Source of the DNA: an uncultured Cryptobacterium sp.
Lineage (GTDB): Bacteria; Actinomycetota; Coriobacteriia; Coriobacteriales; Eggerthellaceae
Assembly: GCA_900554685.1 (NCBI GenBank)
Contig: USIG01000018.1
Span: 1 to 21,669 of the forward strand
Direction: 5' to 3'
Length of the DNA: 21,669 nt
Made by a program: the position numbers and the translations under genes. Under the pieces are notes generated by a model, which saw nothing but the letters and a program-made list of their open reading frames with translations, did not search any database and was not told the origin of the DNA. Shown one piece after another: positions 1 to 6,396 of this stretch (position 1 is its first letter; every line of letters starts with the position of its first letter).

Positions 1-114
1 GAACGCTATACGGCCGCCTTTCCGTGCGTTCGGGTTGCGTGCTTGAGTTGCATGGTGACATGCAATCGAGATAAATGGTTGCCGATTACAGAACCCGGCT
101 TATAGACCCACTCC
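1..114 (+). ncRNA. rnpB: RNase P RNA, 3' portion (cut by the window edge)
   Basis: Catalytic RNA of ribonuclease P, which trims the 5' leader of tRNA precursors. The segment reads like the last third of a class A bacterial RNase P RNA. It has the stretch ending GCTTGAG, then a hairpin with stem ttgcatg/catgcaa and a GTGA (GNRA) tetraloop at 48-65 that corresponds to P18, then GAGATAAATGG, and then the near-invariant ACAGAACCCGGCTTAT at 87-102, followed by the 3' strand of P1 (gacccactcct). This order matches the 3' part of E. coli rnpB as I remember it. The 5' two thirds lie outside the window. The 3' end is set by analogy, about 12 bases after the GGCTTAT block, and may be off by a few bases. 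The gene points toward the minus-strand cluster. No good terminator hairpin follows it directly. Confidence 0.92.
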
Positions 115-708
115 TCTTGTTTCTAGCTCGCCTACTTAATTCCCTATCGTTTGTTGTACCTGGTTTCGCCCGCTTCTTTATTTCTCGCGCTTCTACCGCC
201 CGATCTAAAACCTACTAGACCCTAAATTTTGCAAATTTGCACTTTTTGCCCCTTCAAATGGCGGGCAAAGAAAGAATTGCATAGATTGCGCAGCACAGGA
301 AAAGGCTTTAGAGGTGCAGAAGAGGCGTTCATTACAATAATTCGCTGCTTTATATCAAAGGGTGCCGCAAAATTGCCAGGGCACCAACAACGAGTTATAC
401 AATTCTTGCTCTACTCGCCACAAACACCCCTCAAAAGTGCAAATTCCAAAATCGCAAACCTCGCAACCCACATCGCGGCTCCGTATCCCTAAAGCGAAAC
501 AGTACCGAACCGTTGAAACTAACCACGTAATTCATTTAGGCCGCTAATCCTCCGTATCCTCTCGAGGAAGTTCAGAATATCCATATCACAGAAGGATGCA
601 TTACACATTCAGGGCTACAAGGAATTCGAGGCTATAGGCCCCCTTTTAGCCATTAACCCTATAACCCGAAATTCGTGCCAGAGAGCAGGACACAAAAGAC
701 CCATAAGC
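115..708. other. Gene-free stretch between rnpB and the end of the dcw cluster
   Basis: I find no convincing gene here. The open frames present are short (at most 87 codons), lack a Shine-Dalgarno, have unusual composition and resemble no family I know. Small inverted repeats occur: tttgccc/gggcaaa around 245-268, and ggtgcc/ggcacc at 361-366 and 380-385, neither followed by a T-run. There is also a short palindrome gcaaatttgc at 231-240. No tRNA T-loop motif (GGTTCGA) is seen. It may be the trailer of rnpB transcription, decayed sequence, or contain a small RNA that cannot be recognised from one sequence. Confidence 0.6.
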
Positions 709-740
709 AAAAAGGCCGCAATGCGTAATTGCGGCCTTTT
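709..740 (-). terminator. Rho-independent terminator of the dcw/divIVA transcript
   Basis: A perfect 12-bp stem, aaaggccgcaat (711-722) with attgcggccttt (728-739), encloses a 5-base loop (gcgta). Read on the minus strand, the GC-rich stem runs directly into TTTTT (713-709), the classic intrinsic terminator form. On the plus strand the stem is followed by only TTTT, so it may also act weakly on transcripts from the rnpB side. It lies about 180 bases past the divIVA stop codon, with the 18-bp repeat array between. Confidence 0.88.
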
Positions 741-761
741 GGAAGATATTTTGTCAATGCG

Positions 762-890
762 CTCGCGGGACTACATAGGCTCGCGGTGCTAAATGTGTTT
801 GTGACACCACATATACTCGCGGCACTACATATGTTCGCGACGCTGCAAGCGCTTACGACGGTGCTACCTGTGTTTGCGGCGCTACATGTG
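762..890. repeat. Degenerate 18-bp tandem repeat array, about seven units
   Basis: Seven adjoining units occupy 762-779, 780-797, 798-815, 816-833, 834-851, 852-872 (21 bp, one extra triplet) and 873-890. The minus-strand consensus is about cacatgtagcgccgcgag; several units match most positions and the others are more diverged. The array lies between the divIVA stop codon and the terminator, so it should be transcribed in the divIVA 3' untranslated region. The unit is a multiple of three and one minus-strand frame stays open. That frame is the divIVA frame after its TAG and reads as hexapeptides of the form x-C-S-x-A-(N/S). There are no spacers, so it is not a CRISPR. Function unknown. Confidence 0.85.
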
Positions 891-922
891 CCCACAGTGA
901 GCGCTACGTCGTCAAGCGAAAG

Positions 923-1738
923 CTAGTCTACATCGTCAAACGAGAAAGAGTCATCGGCATCGCCATAGCCAGAGAAATCCTTAGAAGCAGCGGAAGGCTT
1001 AGGTGTTGCAGGTGCGCTTACTACAGGCGTTACCGTAGGAGTGGTATACGTTGCCACAGGAGAACCTGGCTCCCATTTAGAGCCAGTGCTTGAAGAGGTG
1101 TTTACAGGCTTAGCTGGCTTCTCGTCTTCGTCGCTCTTTGTTGTTTCAAGTAACTCTGCAGGAAGCTCAATGCCAGCAGTTACCTCGCCACCAATTTCAG
1201 AAAGGCGCTGGGTAGCAGAGCCAATGAATTCTTTGAGCATATCCTGATACTGCTCACGAACCTGCTCGCGGCTTGCAGACAACTCGTTAATGTGATCGAT
1301 GACACGCTGCTTTTCTGCATTAGCCTTATCAAGAATGCGCTTGCCCTCTTCTTCGGCGTTAATACGAGTTTGCTCAGCCTCTCCCTTAGCCTTAGCAATA
1401 ATTTCATCAGCGGTACGCTGAGCAACAATCAATGCCTGAGCAATAGCACTATCATCGCTCTTGCGCTCGCGCAAGCGAGCCTCGAGCTCTGCGATCTTGG
1501 CATCTTTTTCTGCCAGCTCTTCCTGGCTTGCCGTATCAACTTCTGGTTGAGAGATAATCTCGGTACGAGCGGCAGAAGAAGCCTCTGATGCCTGGGCGCG
1601 CAAATGCGCAATTTCGTCATTTAACTCATCAATTTCAGAAGCTACACGCTCCAAGAAAACATCCACTTCGTCAACGTCATATCCACGACGCTCAATCTTA
1701 AAGCTTTGATTTTGGATGTCAGCGGAAGTAATCGCCAT
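923..1738 (-). CDS. divIVA: DivIVA-family coiled-coil septum/pole protein (Wag31-like)
   Basis: A cytoplasmic scaffold that binds curved membrane at septa and poles and recruits wall-synthesis or division partners. The 271-residue product opens with the family's N-terminal lipid-binding module, ITSADIQNQSFKIERRGYD followed by DEVDVFLERV (about residues 3-32). A long charged coiled coil rich in Glu, Ala, Lys and Arg follows to about residue 170. From about 195 there is a Pro/Thr/Ser-rich, probably disordered tail ending in an acidic segment (SFSFDDVD). The ATG is preceded by AAGGGG. It is the last gene of the cluster, 118 bases after yggT, and may have its own weak promoter in that gap. The reading frame beyond its TAG remains open through the tandem repeat array. 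The family is certain; the specific partners are unknown. Confidence 0.95.
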   Translation of the reverse strand: MAITSADIQNQSFKIERRGYDVDEVDVFLERVASEIDELNDEIAHLRAQASEASSAARTEIISQPEVDTASQEELAEKDAKIAELEARLRERKSDDSAIAQALIVAQRTADEIIAKAKGEAEQTRINAEEEGKRILDKANAEKQRVIDHINELSASREQVREQYQDMLKEFIGSATQRLSEIGGEVTAGIELPAELLETTKSDEDEKPAKPVNTSSSTGSKWEPGSPVATYTTPTVTPVVSAPATPKPSAASKDFSGYGDADDSFSFDDVD

Positions 1739-1769
1739 GAAATACCCCTTACGTAGTATCTATCTACTT

Positions 1770-1809
1770 TTGAGCTGCCCTTATGATAGCTCAAATCATT
1801 CCCTGTCCA
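1770..1809 (-). promoter_or_regulatory. Inverted repeat and weak promoter-like boxes in the yggT-divIVA gap
   Basis: The arms ttgagct (1770-1776) and agctcaa (1788-1794) form a 7-bp stem with an 11-base loop and no U-tract, so it is not a standard terminator. On the minus strand TGGACA (1809-1804) and TATCAT (1788-1783) resemble -35 and -10 boxes, but the spacer is only 15 bases. The gap of 118 bases is large for this cluster, which makes a local divIVA promoter or RNA processing site plausible but unproven. Confidence 0.25.
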
Positions 1810-1856
1810 GCAGCACTCATCAAACGTTCCACAAACCATTCGTCTCGTATCAGCTG

Positions 1857-2111
1857 CTACAACAACGCGACAATAAACCTTACCCCGAACTGTAGCACAA
1901 GCAATGCGAGGATTGGGCTAATGTCAATCATCCCTCCAATTGGGGGAATAAAACGTCGGAATAAATTCAAATAAGGATCACATATTCTGCCAAGCACATT
2001 ACGTAAATCCCCAATGATGCCCGAATTCGAAGGAATCCACGACATCATTACGTAAACGAAAATAACCAAACTATAGGTATCAGCCAGAGTAACAAGTAGA
2101 TACGAAATCAT
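1857..2111 (-). CDS. yggT: YggT-family small integral membrane protein
   Basis: An 84-residue protein with two hydrophobic segments (about residues 3-24 and 64-84) flanking the family signature DPYLNLFRRFIPPIGG with the following DISPI. YggT/YlmG proteins are small membrane proteins found beside sepF, yggS and divIVA in many Gram-positive bacteria. Their role is not firmly known; links to division-site or nucleoid organisation come from plastid and cyanobacterial homologues. The start is ATG. The nearest Shine-Dalgarno-like AAGGA is about 12 bases upstream, so initiation may depend on coupling to sepF, which ends 39 bases before. Length is normal for the one-repeat form of the family. Confidence 0.93.
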   Translation of the reverse strand: MISYLLVTLADTYSLVIFVYVMMSWIPSNSGIIGDLRNVLGRICDPYLNLFRRFIPPIGGMIDISPILALLVLQFGVRFIVALL

Positions 2112-2150
2112 AATCGCGACAAATCCTTAGCTGCTCTTAGTAGTTTTACC

Positions 2151-3245
2151 TTACAAAATACCTTGCTTTTGCAGACGATGACGCTCTTCAAGCGAGAGAT
2201 CTCCGCCCTGCATCACAATAAAGGTTTTATCTGCTACGCAGTCCACTCGTGCATCAAGCGCGGAAGCAACACCAAAGGAAAAGTCCAGTACACGCTTTGC
2301 AAGAGCAGCATCGGTTGAGCGCAAAGATAAAACAACGATATTGCCCAATCTTACTGAACGGGCAACTGAGGCAACATCCTCATAAGTTACTGGTTGCAAA
2401 AGCGTTATCTCACGCGATGACAAACTTCCTGTCGAAGTCGATGCTGAGCCCATCGAAGTACTTCCTGCGCCAGCTTCTGTCGCGCCACTTGAAGTGGAGC
2501 TTGCTGAATGACCCGCAAGTGAGCCTGTTAAAGCCGAAGAGCCCTGCGCAGATGCTCCTGCCTCAGTTGTTGGCGAGAACAGAGAGTCAAGCCCTGCCGA
2601 ACGAGAGGCACCATTTGAGGTACCGTTTGAAGCACCATTCGAAACGCCACTTGAAGCGCCACTTAAGGCACCGTTCGATACCCCACCTGAGGAACGTACC
2701 CCTGTTGCCGAAGCACCATAAGAAGACGCTGCTGTGCTTTGATGAGCATGCTCTTTATAAGGCGAGACAAAATCACCATAGGCAGTTGCAGGAACATCAT
2801 ATTGCTCGGTTTCTGCCCCTTCTAAGGAAGTGCTCGCCGAAGAAGCAGAATGAGAAGAAACGTCATAGGAAGATCGCGAGCTTCGATAAGACCCATACGT
2901 TGCATCACCTGTTGCAGCTGAGCTCACCCCATACGCACTTGTTGTTGCACGGATATCATCTGAGCTGACCAGATGAGGAGAAGTTGAATAGGATGAGGTA
3001 CGCGAAGGGCGACCCGCCGTTGAACGCGTGGTGTACTCAAGGCGATCATAGGGATCTGCCTGAGAGGAGGATGCATACTGATCTCCCGAATCGTAGGGAT
3101 GAGGTTCGTCATAGCCGTACTCGTCATATTCATCGTAGTATGGCTCTTCATCATAAGAACGCTGCTTAGCGCCACCAAATCCAAATCGATCCTTCAAATC
3201 CCCAATGATATTGCTTGGAGAAACGGAGGGACGTGGAAAATCCAT
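2151..3245 (-). CDS. sepF: SepF, Z-ring membrane anchor, with a greatly extended linker
   Basis: SepF tethers FtsZ filaments to the membrane and aligns them; it stands in for FtsA in most actinobacteria. Residues about 10-25 (PSNIIGDLKDRFGFGG) look like the N-terminal amphipathic membrane helix. An acidic Tyr/Asp-rich stretch (30-70) follows, as in other actinobacterial SepF. Residues about 75-278 are a low-complexity Ser/Ala/Gly/Thr linker. The folded DUF552 core occupies about 279-364 (ITLLQPVTYEDVASVARSVR through LRSTDAALAKRVLDFSFG). At 364 residues it is roughly twice the usual 150-220, and the excess is all linker, which includes a 12-bp tandem repeat. The ATG has AGAAGGG about 8-9 bases upstream. 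It lies 107 bases after yggS and 39 before yggT. Confidence 0.95.
   Translation of the reverse strand: MDFPRPSVSPSNIIGDLKDRFGFGGAKQRSYDEEPYYDEYDEYGYDEPHPYDSGDQYASSSQADPYDRLEYTTRSTAGRPSRTSSYSTSPHLVSSDDIRATTSAYGVSSAATGDATYGSYRSSRSSYDVSSHSASSASTSLEGAETEQYDVPATAYGDFVSPYKEHAHQSTAASSYGASATGVRSSGGVSNGALSGASSGVSNGASNGTSNGASRSAGLDSLFSPTTEAGASAQGSSALTGSLAGHSASSTSSGATEAGAGSTSMGSASTSTGSLSSREITLLQPVTYEDVASVARSVRLGNIVVLSLRSTDAALAKRVLDFSFGVASALDARVDCVADKTFIVMQGGDLSLEERHRLQKQGIL
2607..2690 (-). repeat. 12-bp tandem repeat in the SepF linker (Ser-Asn-Gly-Ala units)
   Basis: Seven consecutive 12-bp units encode tetrapeptides SGGV, SNGA, LSGA, SSGV, SNGA, SNGT and SNGA (residues 186-213). The plus-strand unit is close to gcaccattcgaa. 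The unit length keeps the frame, so copy number can change without breaking sepF, and it probably varies between strains. This accounts for part of the unusual linker length. Confidence 0.85.
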
Positions 3246-3261
3246 ATCTTTATACCCTTCT

Positions 3262-3286
3262 GATCACCACGACAATTTGCGTGATC
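3262..3286 (-). promoter_or_regulatory. Inverted repeat in the sepF leader
   Basis: The arms gatcac (3262-3267) and gtgatc (3281-3286) flank 13 bases. A second short pairing (cacg/cgtg) sits inside, so the RNA could fold as a hairpin or the DNA could serve as an operator. The element ends about 17 bases upstream of the sepF ATG, just before its ribosome binding site. The surrounding 107-base gap between yggS and sepF is AT-rich, but no promoter with good boxes and spacing stands out. Confidence 0.3.
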
Positions 3287-3358
3287 GTTACTAGCCCTAA
3301 AAATACCGCAACTTAAATTTGCCTAAACTAAAACTTTACCATGTTATTTAAAACGATG

Positions 3359-4051
3359 TTATTCGAAATCATCGCTAAAAATAGCGCGACCGATTCGCAC
3401 AATCGTAGTACCAAAGCCAACGGCGCAGCGCCAGTCTTCCGTCATTCCCATAGAAAGAGCAGACAAATGACACGATATGCCCTTATTACGTAATTGATCT
3501 TGAAGCTCATCACGCAGGCGCTCAAGTCCCGAAAAAGTAGCTACAATTGCATCTTCTTTTCCCTGAGGCGCCATGGTCATCAAGCCCTCGATACTGATAT
3601 GCGAAAGCCCTGATGCGCGCTCAATCACTCCCTTAACCTCGTCGGGGGAAAATCCGCTTTTGCTTTCTTCGCCCGAAACATTTACCTCCAAAAGCAAACG
3701 CTGGCACTTTCCAATTTTCTGCGCTGCAGAATCGATTTTTGCCAAATGAGCTTCCTTGCTTACCGAGTGGATAAGCGTTGCAGCAGAAACGATATCGGGA
3801 ATTCGGCGTGATTGGATGTTGCCGATAAAGTGCCATTCAGCTTGAGGGAACGCAGCCTGTTTGCGAACTAGCTCATCGGGACGGTTTTCGCCAAACGCGC
3901 ACGCACCTGCCTGCAGGGCAAGCTCAACCTGATCGAGATCAACCGTTTTAGAGACCGCTAGCAACAAAACATCCTGAGGACTTCTTCCTGCTTTTTCGCA
4001 TTCCTTGTCGAGCTCGCTCCGTAAACGCTGATATCGACTTGCTGTACTCAT
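3359..4051 (-). CDS. yggS: YggS/YlmE PLP-binding homeostasis protein (PLPBP family)
   Basis: A pyridoxal-5'-phosphate carrier with an alanine-racemase-like TIM barrel and no known catalytic turnover. It helps control PLP and amino/keto acid balance in the cytoplasm. The 230-residue product has the PLP lysine in LLAVSKT (Lys35), then FGENRPDELVRK, WHFIGNIQSRR, LLLEVNVSGEESKSGF, GLMTMAP, and the phosphate-binding end SMGMTEDW through VRIGRAIF, in family order. I place the start at the internal ATG (4051) because GAGGAGG sits exactly 7 bases upstream. A longer frame to 4120 would add 23 residues without family similarity. It sits 235 bases after pgeF, beside sepF as in Bacillus ylmE-ylmF. Confidence 0.94.
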   Translation of the reverse strand: MSTASRYQRLRSELDKECEKAGRSPQDVLLLAVSKTVDLDQVELALQAGACAFGENRPDELVRKQAAFPQAEWHFIGNIQSRRIPDIVSAATLIHSVSKEAHLAKIDSAAQKIGKCQRLLLEVNVSGEESKSGFSPDEVKGVIERASGLSHISIEGLMTMAPQGKEDAIVATFSGLERLRDELQDQLRNKGISCHLSALSMGMTEDWRCAVGFGTTIVRIGRAIFSDDFE

Positions 4052-4095
4052 GCTGAATCCTCCTCGTATATGCTTTATCCCTTTTATCTCTACTG

Positions 4096-4109
4096 AACAG
4101 CGGGCTGTT
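4096..4109. promoter_or_regulatory. Short perfect dyad upstream of yggS
   Basis: aacagc-gg-gctgtt is a 14-base sequence with perfect 6-bp dyad symmetry, 44 bases upstream of the yggS start. The 2-base centre is too tight for an RNA hairpin, so if it acts it would be a DNA operator. No known operator match is claimed. Confidence 0.2.
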
Positions 4110-4216
4110 ACACGTCTCATACTAAGACACTTTATGCCGTCGCCTCACGCCGCAAAGCACCAAAAGCCACCCTTGCGCCACAGCCTTACGGCAAAGACGC
4201 CGACGCCCTTTACTGC

Positions 4217-4254
4217 GCACCACAACAACCGCACCACAACAACCGCACCACAAC
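4217..4254. repeat. 14-bp direct repeats in the pgeF-yggS gap
   Basis: gcaccacaacaacc occurs at 4217-4230 and 4231-4244 and again for its first 10 bases at 4245-4254, followed by gcacc once more. The 235-base gap (4052-4286) that holds it is the largest inside the cluster and is otherwise without a recognisable gene. On the minus strand it reads as a GT-rich run (ggttgttgtggtgc). Function unknown; slippage is a simple explanation. Confidence 0.7.
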
Positions 4255-4286
4255 GCACCGCGCCAGACGCGCGCTTGTGCCGCGCT

Positions 4287-5144
4287 TTACAAATCGCAAC
4301 TTTCGCTCTTTCCACGCTTTTCGCGATAAGCAAATGCTCCATGGCGACCTGCCGTACCCTGCTGTGCCCTATAAGAGAAAAACTCGTCGGTATGGCACAC
4401 TGTACACAATCCCAAATCGCATATCCGCTCCCGCGAAATACCTACCTGCGTAAGCTGCGTGATAAGCGCTGCCGATAAATCAACATGACGATATCCCGCA
4501 TCGCAGGATGGACCGAATGTTTCGACAAACAAGTCGTGAAGCTCCTCGCTTGTTTCGAAACATTCTCGACGAATATGGGGACCGATATAGACGTTATACG
4601 ATCCCAGCGCGCTTTTCCCAAGACGCTTTTCATCAAGAGCTGCCATACAAAGTGCTGCCTTTACTGAAATGGTATTCATAACACCACGCCAGCCCGCATG
4701 CACAACTGCAAAACAACCTGTTGGTGAAACTAAAATCACAGGAACGCAATCGGCATAGCATAAAAGTGCTGCAACACCAGGTTCATCAATCACTAAACCA
4801 TCGGCGCCTTTTTCTATATCAAGAGAAATTTGCGAAAGATCCGCAGAAGAATCTAGGGTTGCTACCACGTCCCCATGAACTTGGTTGGGAACCAACAGGC
4901 ACGTATCTGGCGTGGCAAGGCCTTGCAGCACTCGCCGACGGTTTTCTTCTACCTTGGATCGACAATCATTAACGTGAGTACCCAAATTAAGAGAAGCATA
5001 AGCCCCGCTACTCACTCCGCCGCTGCGACACGTAAAGGCAATGCGAACCCCTGTCGCCTCAAAAAGAGCCTCGTCAGAGTAGGCCTCAATAGACGCAAAA
5101 CGACCCTTGGCTAACTTTGGATAAGGTAGAGCAAGGGTCGTCAT
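4287..5144 (-). CDS. pgeF: PgeF (YfiH), peptidoglycan editing factor, laccase-domain family
   Basis: A cytoplasmic enzyme of the DUF152/YfiH family. Homologues remove wrongly incorporated L-serine from peptidoglycan precursors, and some show purine nucleoside phosphorylase or polyphenol oxidase activity. The 285-residue product contains the family order TCRSGGVSSGAYASLNLG (38-55), NQVHGD, CYADCVPV, HAGWRG and GPHI, with the metal-site residues His90, Cys133 and His149 present. Near the C-terminus come LCTVCHTDEFFSYR and GRHGAFA. It is somewhat longer than E. coli YfiH (243) owing to an N-terminal extension of about 30 residues; the start is the ATG with AGAAGG upstream. It lies 58 bases after ftsZ, a common site for this gene, which fits quality control of muropeptide synthesis by this cluster. 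Confidence 0.93.
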   Translation of the reverse strand: MTTLALPYPKLAKGRFASIEAYSDEALFEATGVRIAFTCRSGGVSSGAYASLNLGTHVNDCRSKVEENRRRVLQGLATPDTCLLVPNQVHGDVVATLDSSADLSQISLDIEKGADGLVIDEPGVAALLCYADCVPVILVSPTGCFAVVHAGWRGVMNTISVKAALCMAALDEKRLGKSALGSYNVYIGPHIRRECFETSEELHDLFVETFGPSCDAGYRHVDLSAALITQLTQVGISRERICDLGLCTVCHTDEFFSYRAQQGTAGRHGAFAYREKRGKSESCDL

Positions 5145-5190
5145 ACTAGCCTTCTAAAGTTTCCTGAAGAATTTCTCAGTCTTACCTAAT

Positions 5191-5214
5191 AAGCGCAAAA
5201 GCTTACTGGCGCTT
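5191..5214 (-). promoter_or_regulatory. Hairpin enclosing the ftsZ stop codon
   Basis: On the minus strand the last FtsZ codons read aagcgc (5214-5209) and pair perfectly with gcgctt (5196-5191). The TAA stop and AAGCTTTT-type bases lie in the 12-base loop. No U-tract follows, so it is not a standard terminator. It could be an mRNA-stabilising or processing element between ftsZ and pgeF, or chance. Confidence 0.3.
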
Positions 5215-6321
5215 CAGGAAATCGGGAATGTAGTCTTCATCAGCAAAGCGTGGCTCTGAAGGATAGAGCGGACGCTGGCTTTGTGCCTGTTTTGCAGGAG
5301 CAGCTTGCTGGGTCGTGGATGCAAACATGTTGTCACGACGAGAGAAATCCATAGCTGCTTGGTTGCTGGTTGCCTTGAAGCCCGTTGCGATAACGGTGAT
5401 GCGGATAGTGTCACCCAATTCAGGATCAACAATCTGACCATAAATGATATTGGCGTTCTCATCAGCAACCGCTTCAACCACACGAGCTGCCTCGTCAACC
5501 TCAGACAAAGCAAGTTCGGGGCCACCTGCGATAGAGAACAGAATGCGAGAAGCACCTGCAATAGAGGTCTCAAGCAAGCTGGAGTTGATAGCCTGCTCTG
5601 CTGCTTCCAAAGCACGAGAATCACCTGAAGCAATACCGATACCCATCATTGCGGTACCAGCATCCTTCATGACCGTGCGGATGTCAGCGAAGTCAAGATT
5701 GATCAAACCAGGAATGGTGATCAGGTCGGTAACGCCCTGGATACCCTGACGAAGCGTATCGTCCGCGATGCGGAACGCATCAAGCATGCTTGTTTTCTTT
5801 TCAACAATTTCAAGAAGGCGATCGTTTGGAATAACAATCAACGTATCTACCTTCTGAGACAGAAAATCGATACCCTGTTCAGCCTGATTGCGACGAAGGC
5901 GTCCCTCAAAGCTGAAAGGCTTCGTTACAATACCTACCGTAAGCGCACCAATTTCTTCACGTGCGATTTCTGCTACAACCGGAGCAGCACCGGTACCCGT
6001 ACCGCCGCCTTCACCTGCCGTAACAAATACCATATCGGCATCAGCAAGAGCTTCGCGAATTTCAGTGCGAGACTCCTCTGCTGCCTGGCAGCCAACCTCA
6101 GGGTTAGCACCTGCGCCAAGACCTCGAGTGATTTCTTCACCAATATGAATAGTTTTGTCAGCATCGGAAAGCATAAGTGCTTGGCGATCCGTATTAACCG
6201 CGATAAATTCAACGCCCTTAATACCGGCTTCTACCATTCGGTTAACCGCATTTGTGCCGCCACCGCCAACACCGACGACCTTAATTACCGCGAGGTTGTC
6301 AGAGCCAAGAATCTGTTGCAT
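5203..6321 (-). CDS. ftsZ: FtsZ, tubulin-like division GTPase
   Basis: Polymerises with GTP into the Z ring that directs septum formation. The 372-residue product has the N-terminal glycine loop (GVGGGGTNAVNRM, 17-29), the tubulin signature GGGTGTG (105-111), the IPNDRLL helix, the T7 synergy loop NLDFADIRTVM (208-218) that completes the GTPase site of the next subunit, and the C-terminal conserved peptide YIPDFL (364-369) that binds SepF and other partners. There is no long N-terminal extension. The ATG has only a weak purine-rich sequence (GAAAGCGAG) upstream. It is separated from ftsQ by 126 bases containing a promoter candidate and a hairpin, so extra transcription for this abundant protein is likely. 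No ftsA is present nearby; SepF, four genes on, is the expected anchor. Confidence 0.99.
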   Translation of the reverse strand: MQQILGSDNLAVIKVVGVGGGGTNAVNRMVEAGIKGVEFIAVNTDRQALMLSDADKTIHIGEEITRGLGAGANPEVGCQAAEESRTEIREALADADMVFVTAGEGGGTGTGAAPVVAEIAREEIGALTVGIVTKPFSFEGRLRRNQAEQGIDFLSQKVDTLIVIPNDRLLEIVEKKTSMLDAFRIADDTLRQGIQGVTDLITIPGLINLDFADIRTVMKDAGTAMMGIGIASGDSRALEAAEQAINSSLLETSIAGASRILFSIAGGPELALSEVDEAARVVEAVADENANIIYGQIVDPELGDTIRITVIATGFKATSNQAAMDFSRRDNMFASTTQQAAPAKQAQSQRPLYPSEPRFADEDYIPDFLKRQ

Positions 6322-6360
6322 ATTTGCTCGCTTTCAGTTTCATTTCAGTGCCATCCCACA

Positions 6361-6376
6361 TAAGGGCAATCCCTTA
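6361..6376 (-). promoter_or_regulatory. Hairpin in the ftsZ leader
   Basis: taaggg-caat-ccctta forms a perfect 6-bp stem with a 4-base loop. It lies 40 bases upstream of the ftsZ ATG and just downstream of the promoter candidate at 6397-6424, so it would sit in the first 30 bases or so of that transcript. It may stabilise the mRNA or act as an operator. Confidence 0.35.
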
Positions 6377-6396
6377 ATAGTTTGGACATCTTGAAC

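Noticed and set aside
229..547. Two overlapping open frames (229-492 and 362-547, plus strand) in the rnpB-divIVA spacer
   Set aside because: One begins with TTG, neither has a Shine-Dalgarno, composition is unlike the real genes, and no family resemblance is seen.
762..890. CRISPR array
   Set aside because: Units are directly adjoining with no unique spacers, degenerate, and no cas gene is present.
659..895. Minus-strand 78-codon frame after divIVA
   Set aside because: It consists of the repeat array and then runs straight through the terminator hairpin; no ribosome site. Kept only as a finding about the array, not as a gene.
729..926. Plus-strand frame with L-A-x-L-H-x hexapeptides over the same array
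   Set aside because: Starts with TTG inside the terminator stem, has no ribosome site, and is open because an 18-bp unit keeps any stop-free frame open.
1770..1794. Terminator between yggT and divIVA
   Set aside because: The 7-bp stem has an 11-base loop, modest GC and no U-tract on either strand; recorded only as a possible regulatory repeat.
4052..4120. N-terminal extension of yggS to an upstream ATG
   Set aside because: The 23 extra residues do not look like the family and the internal ATG has an ideal GAGGAGG seven bases upstream.
4145..4342. Minus-strand 65-codon hydrophobic frame in the pgeF-yggS gap
   Set aside because: Overlaps the pgeF 3' end out of frame, weak ribosome site, and much of it is low-complexity GT-rich repeat translated as Val/Leu/Cys/Gly.
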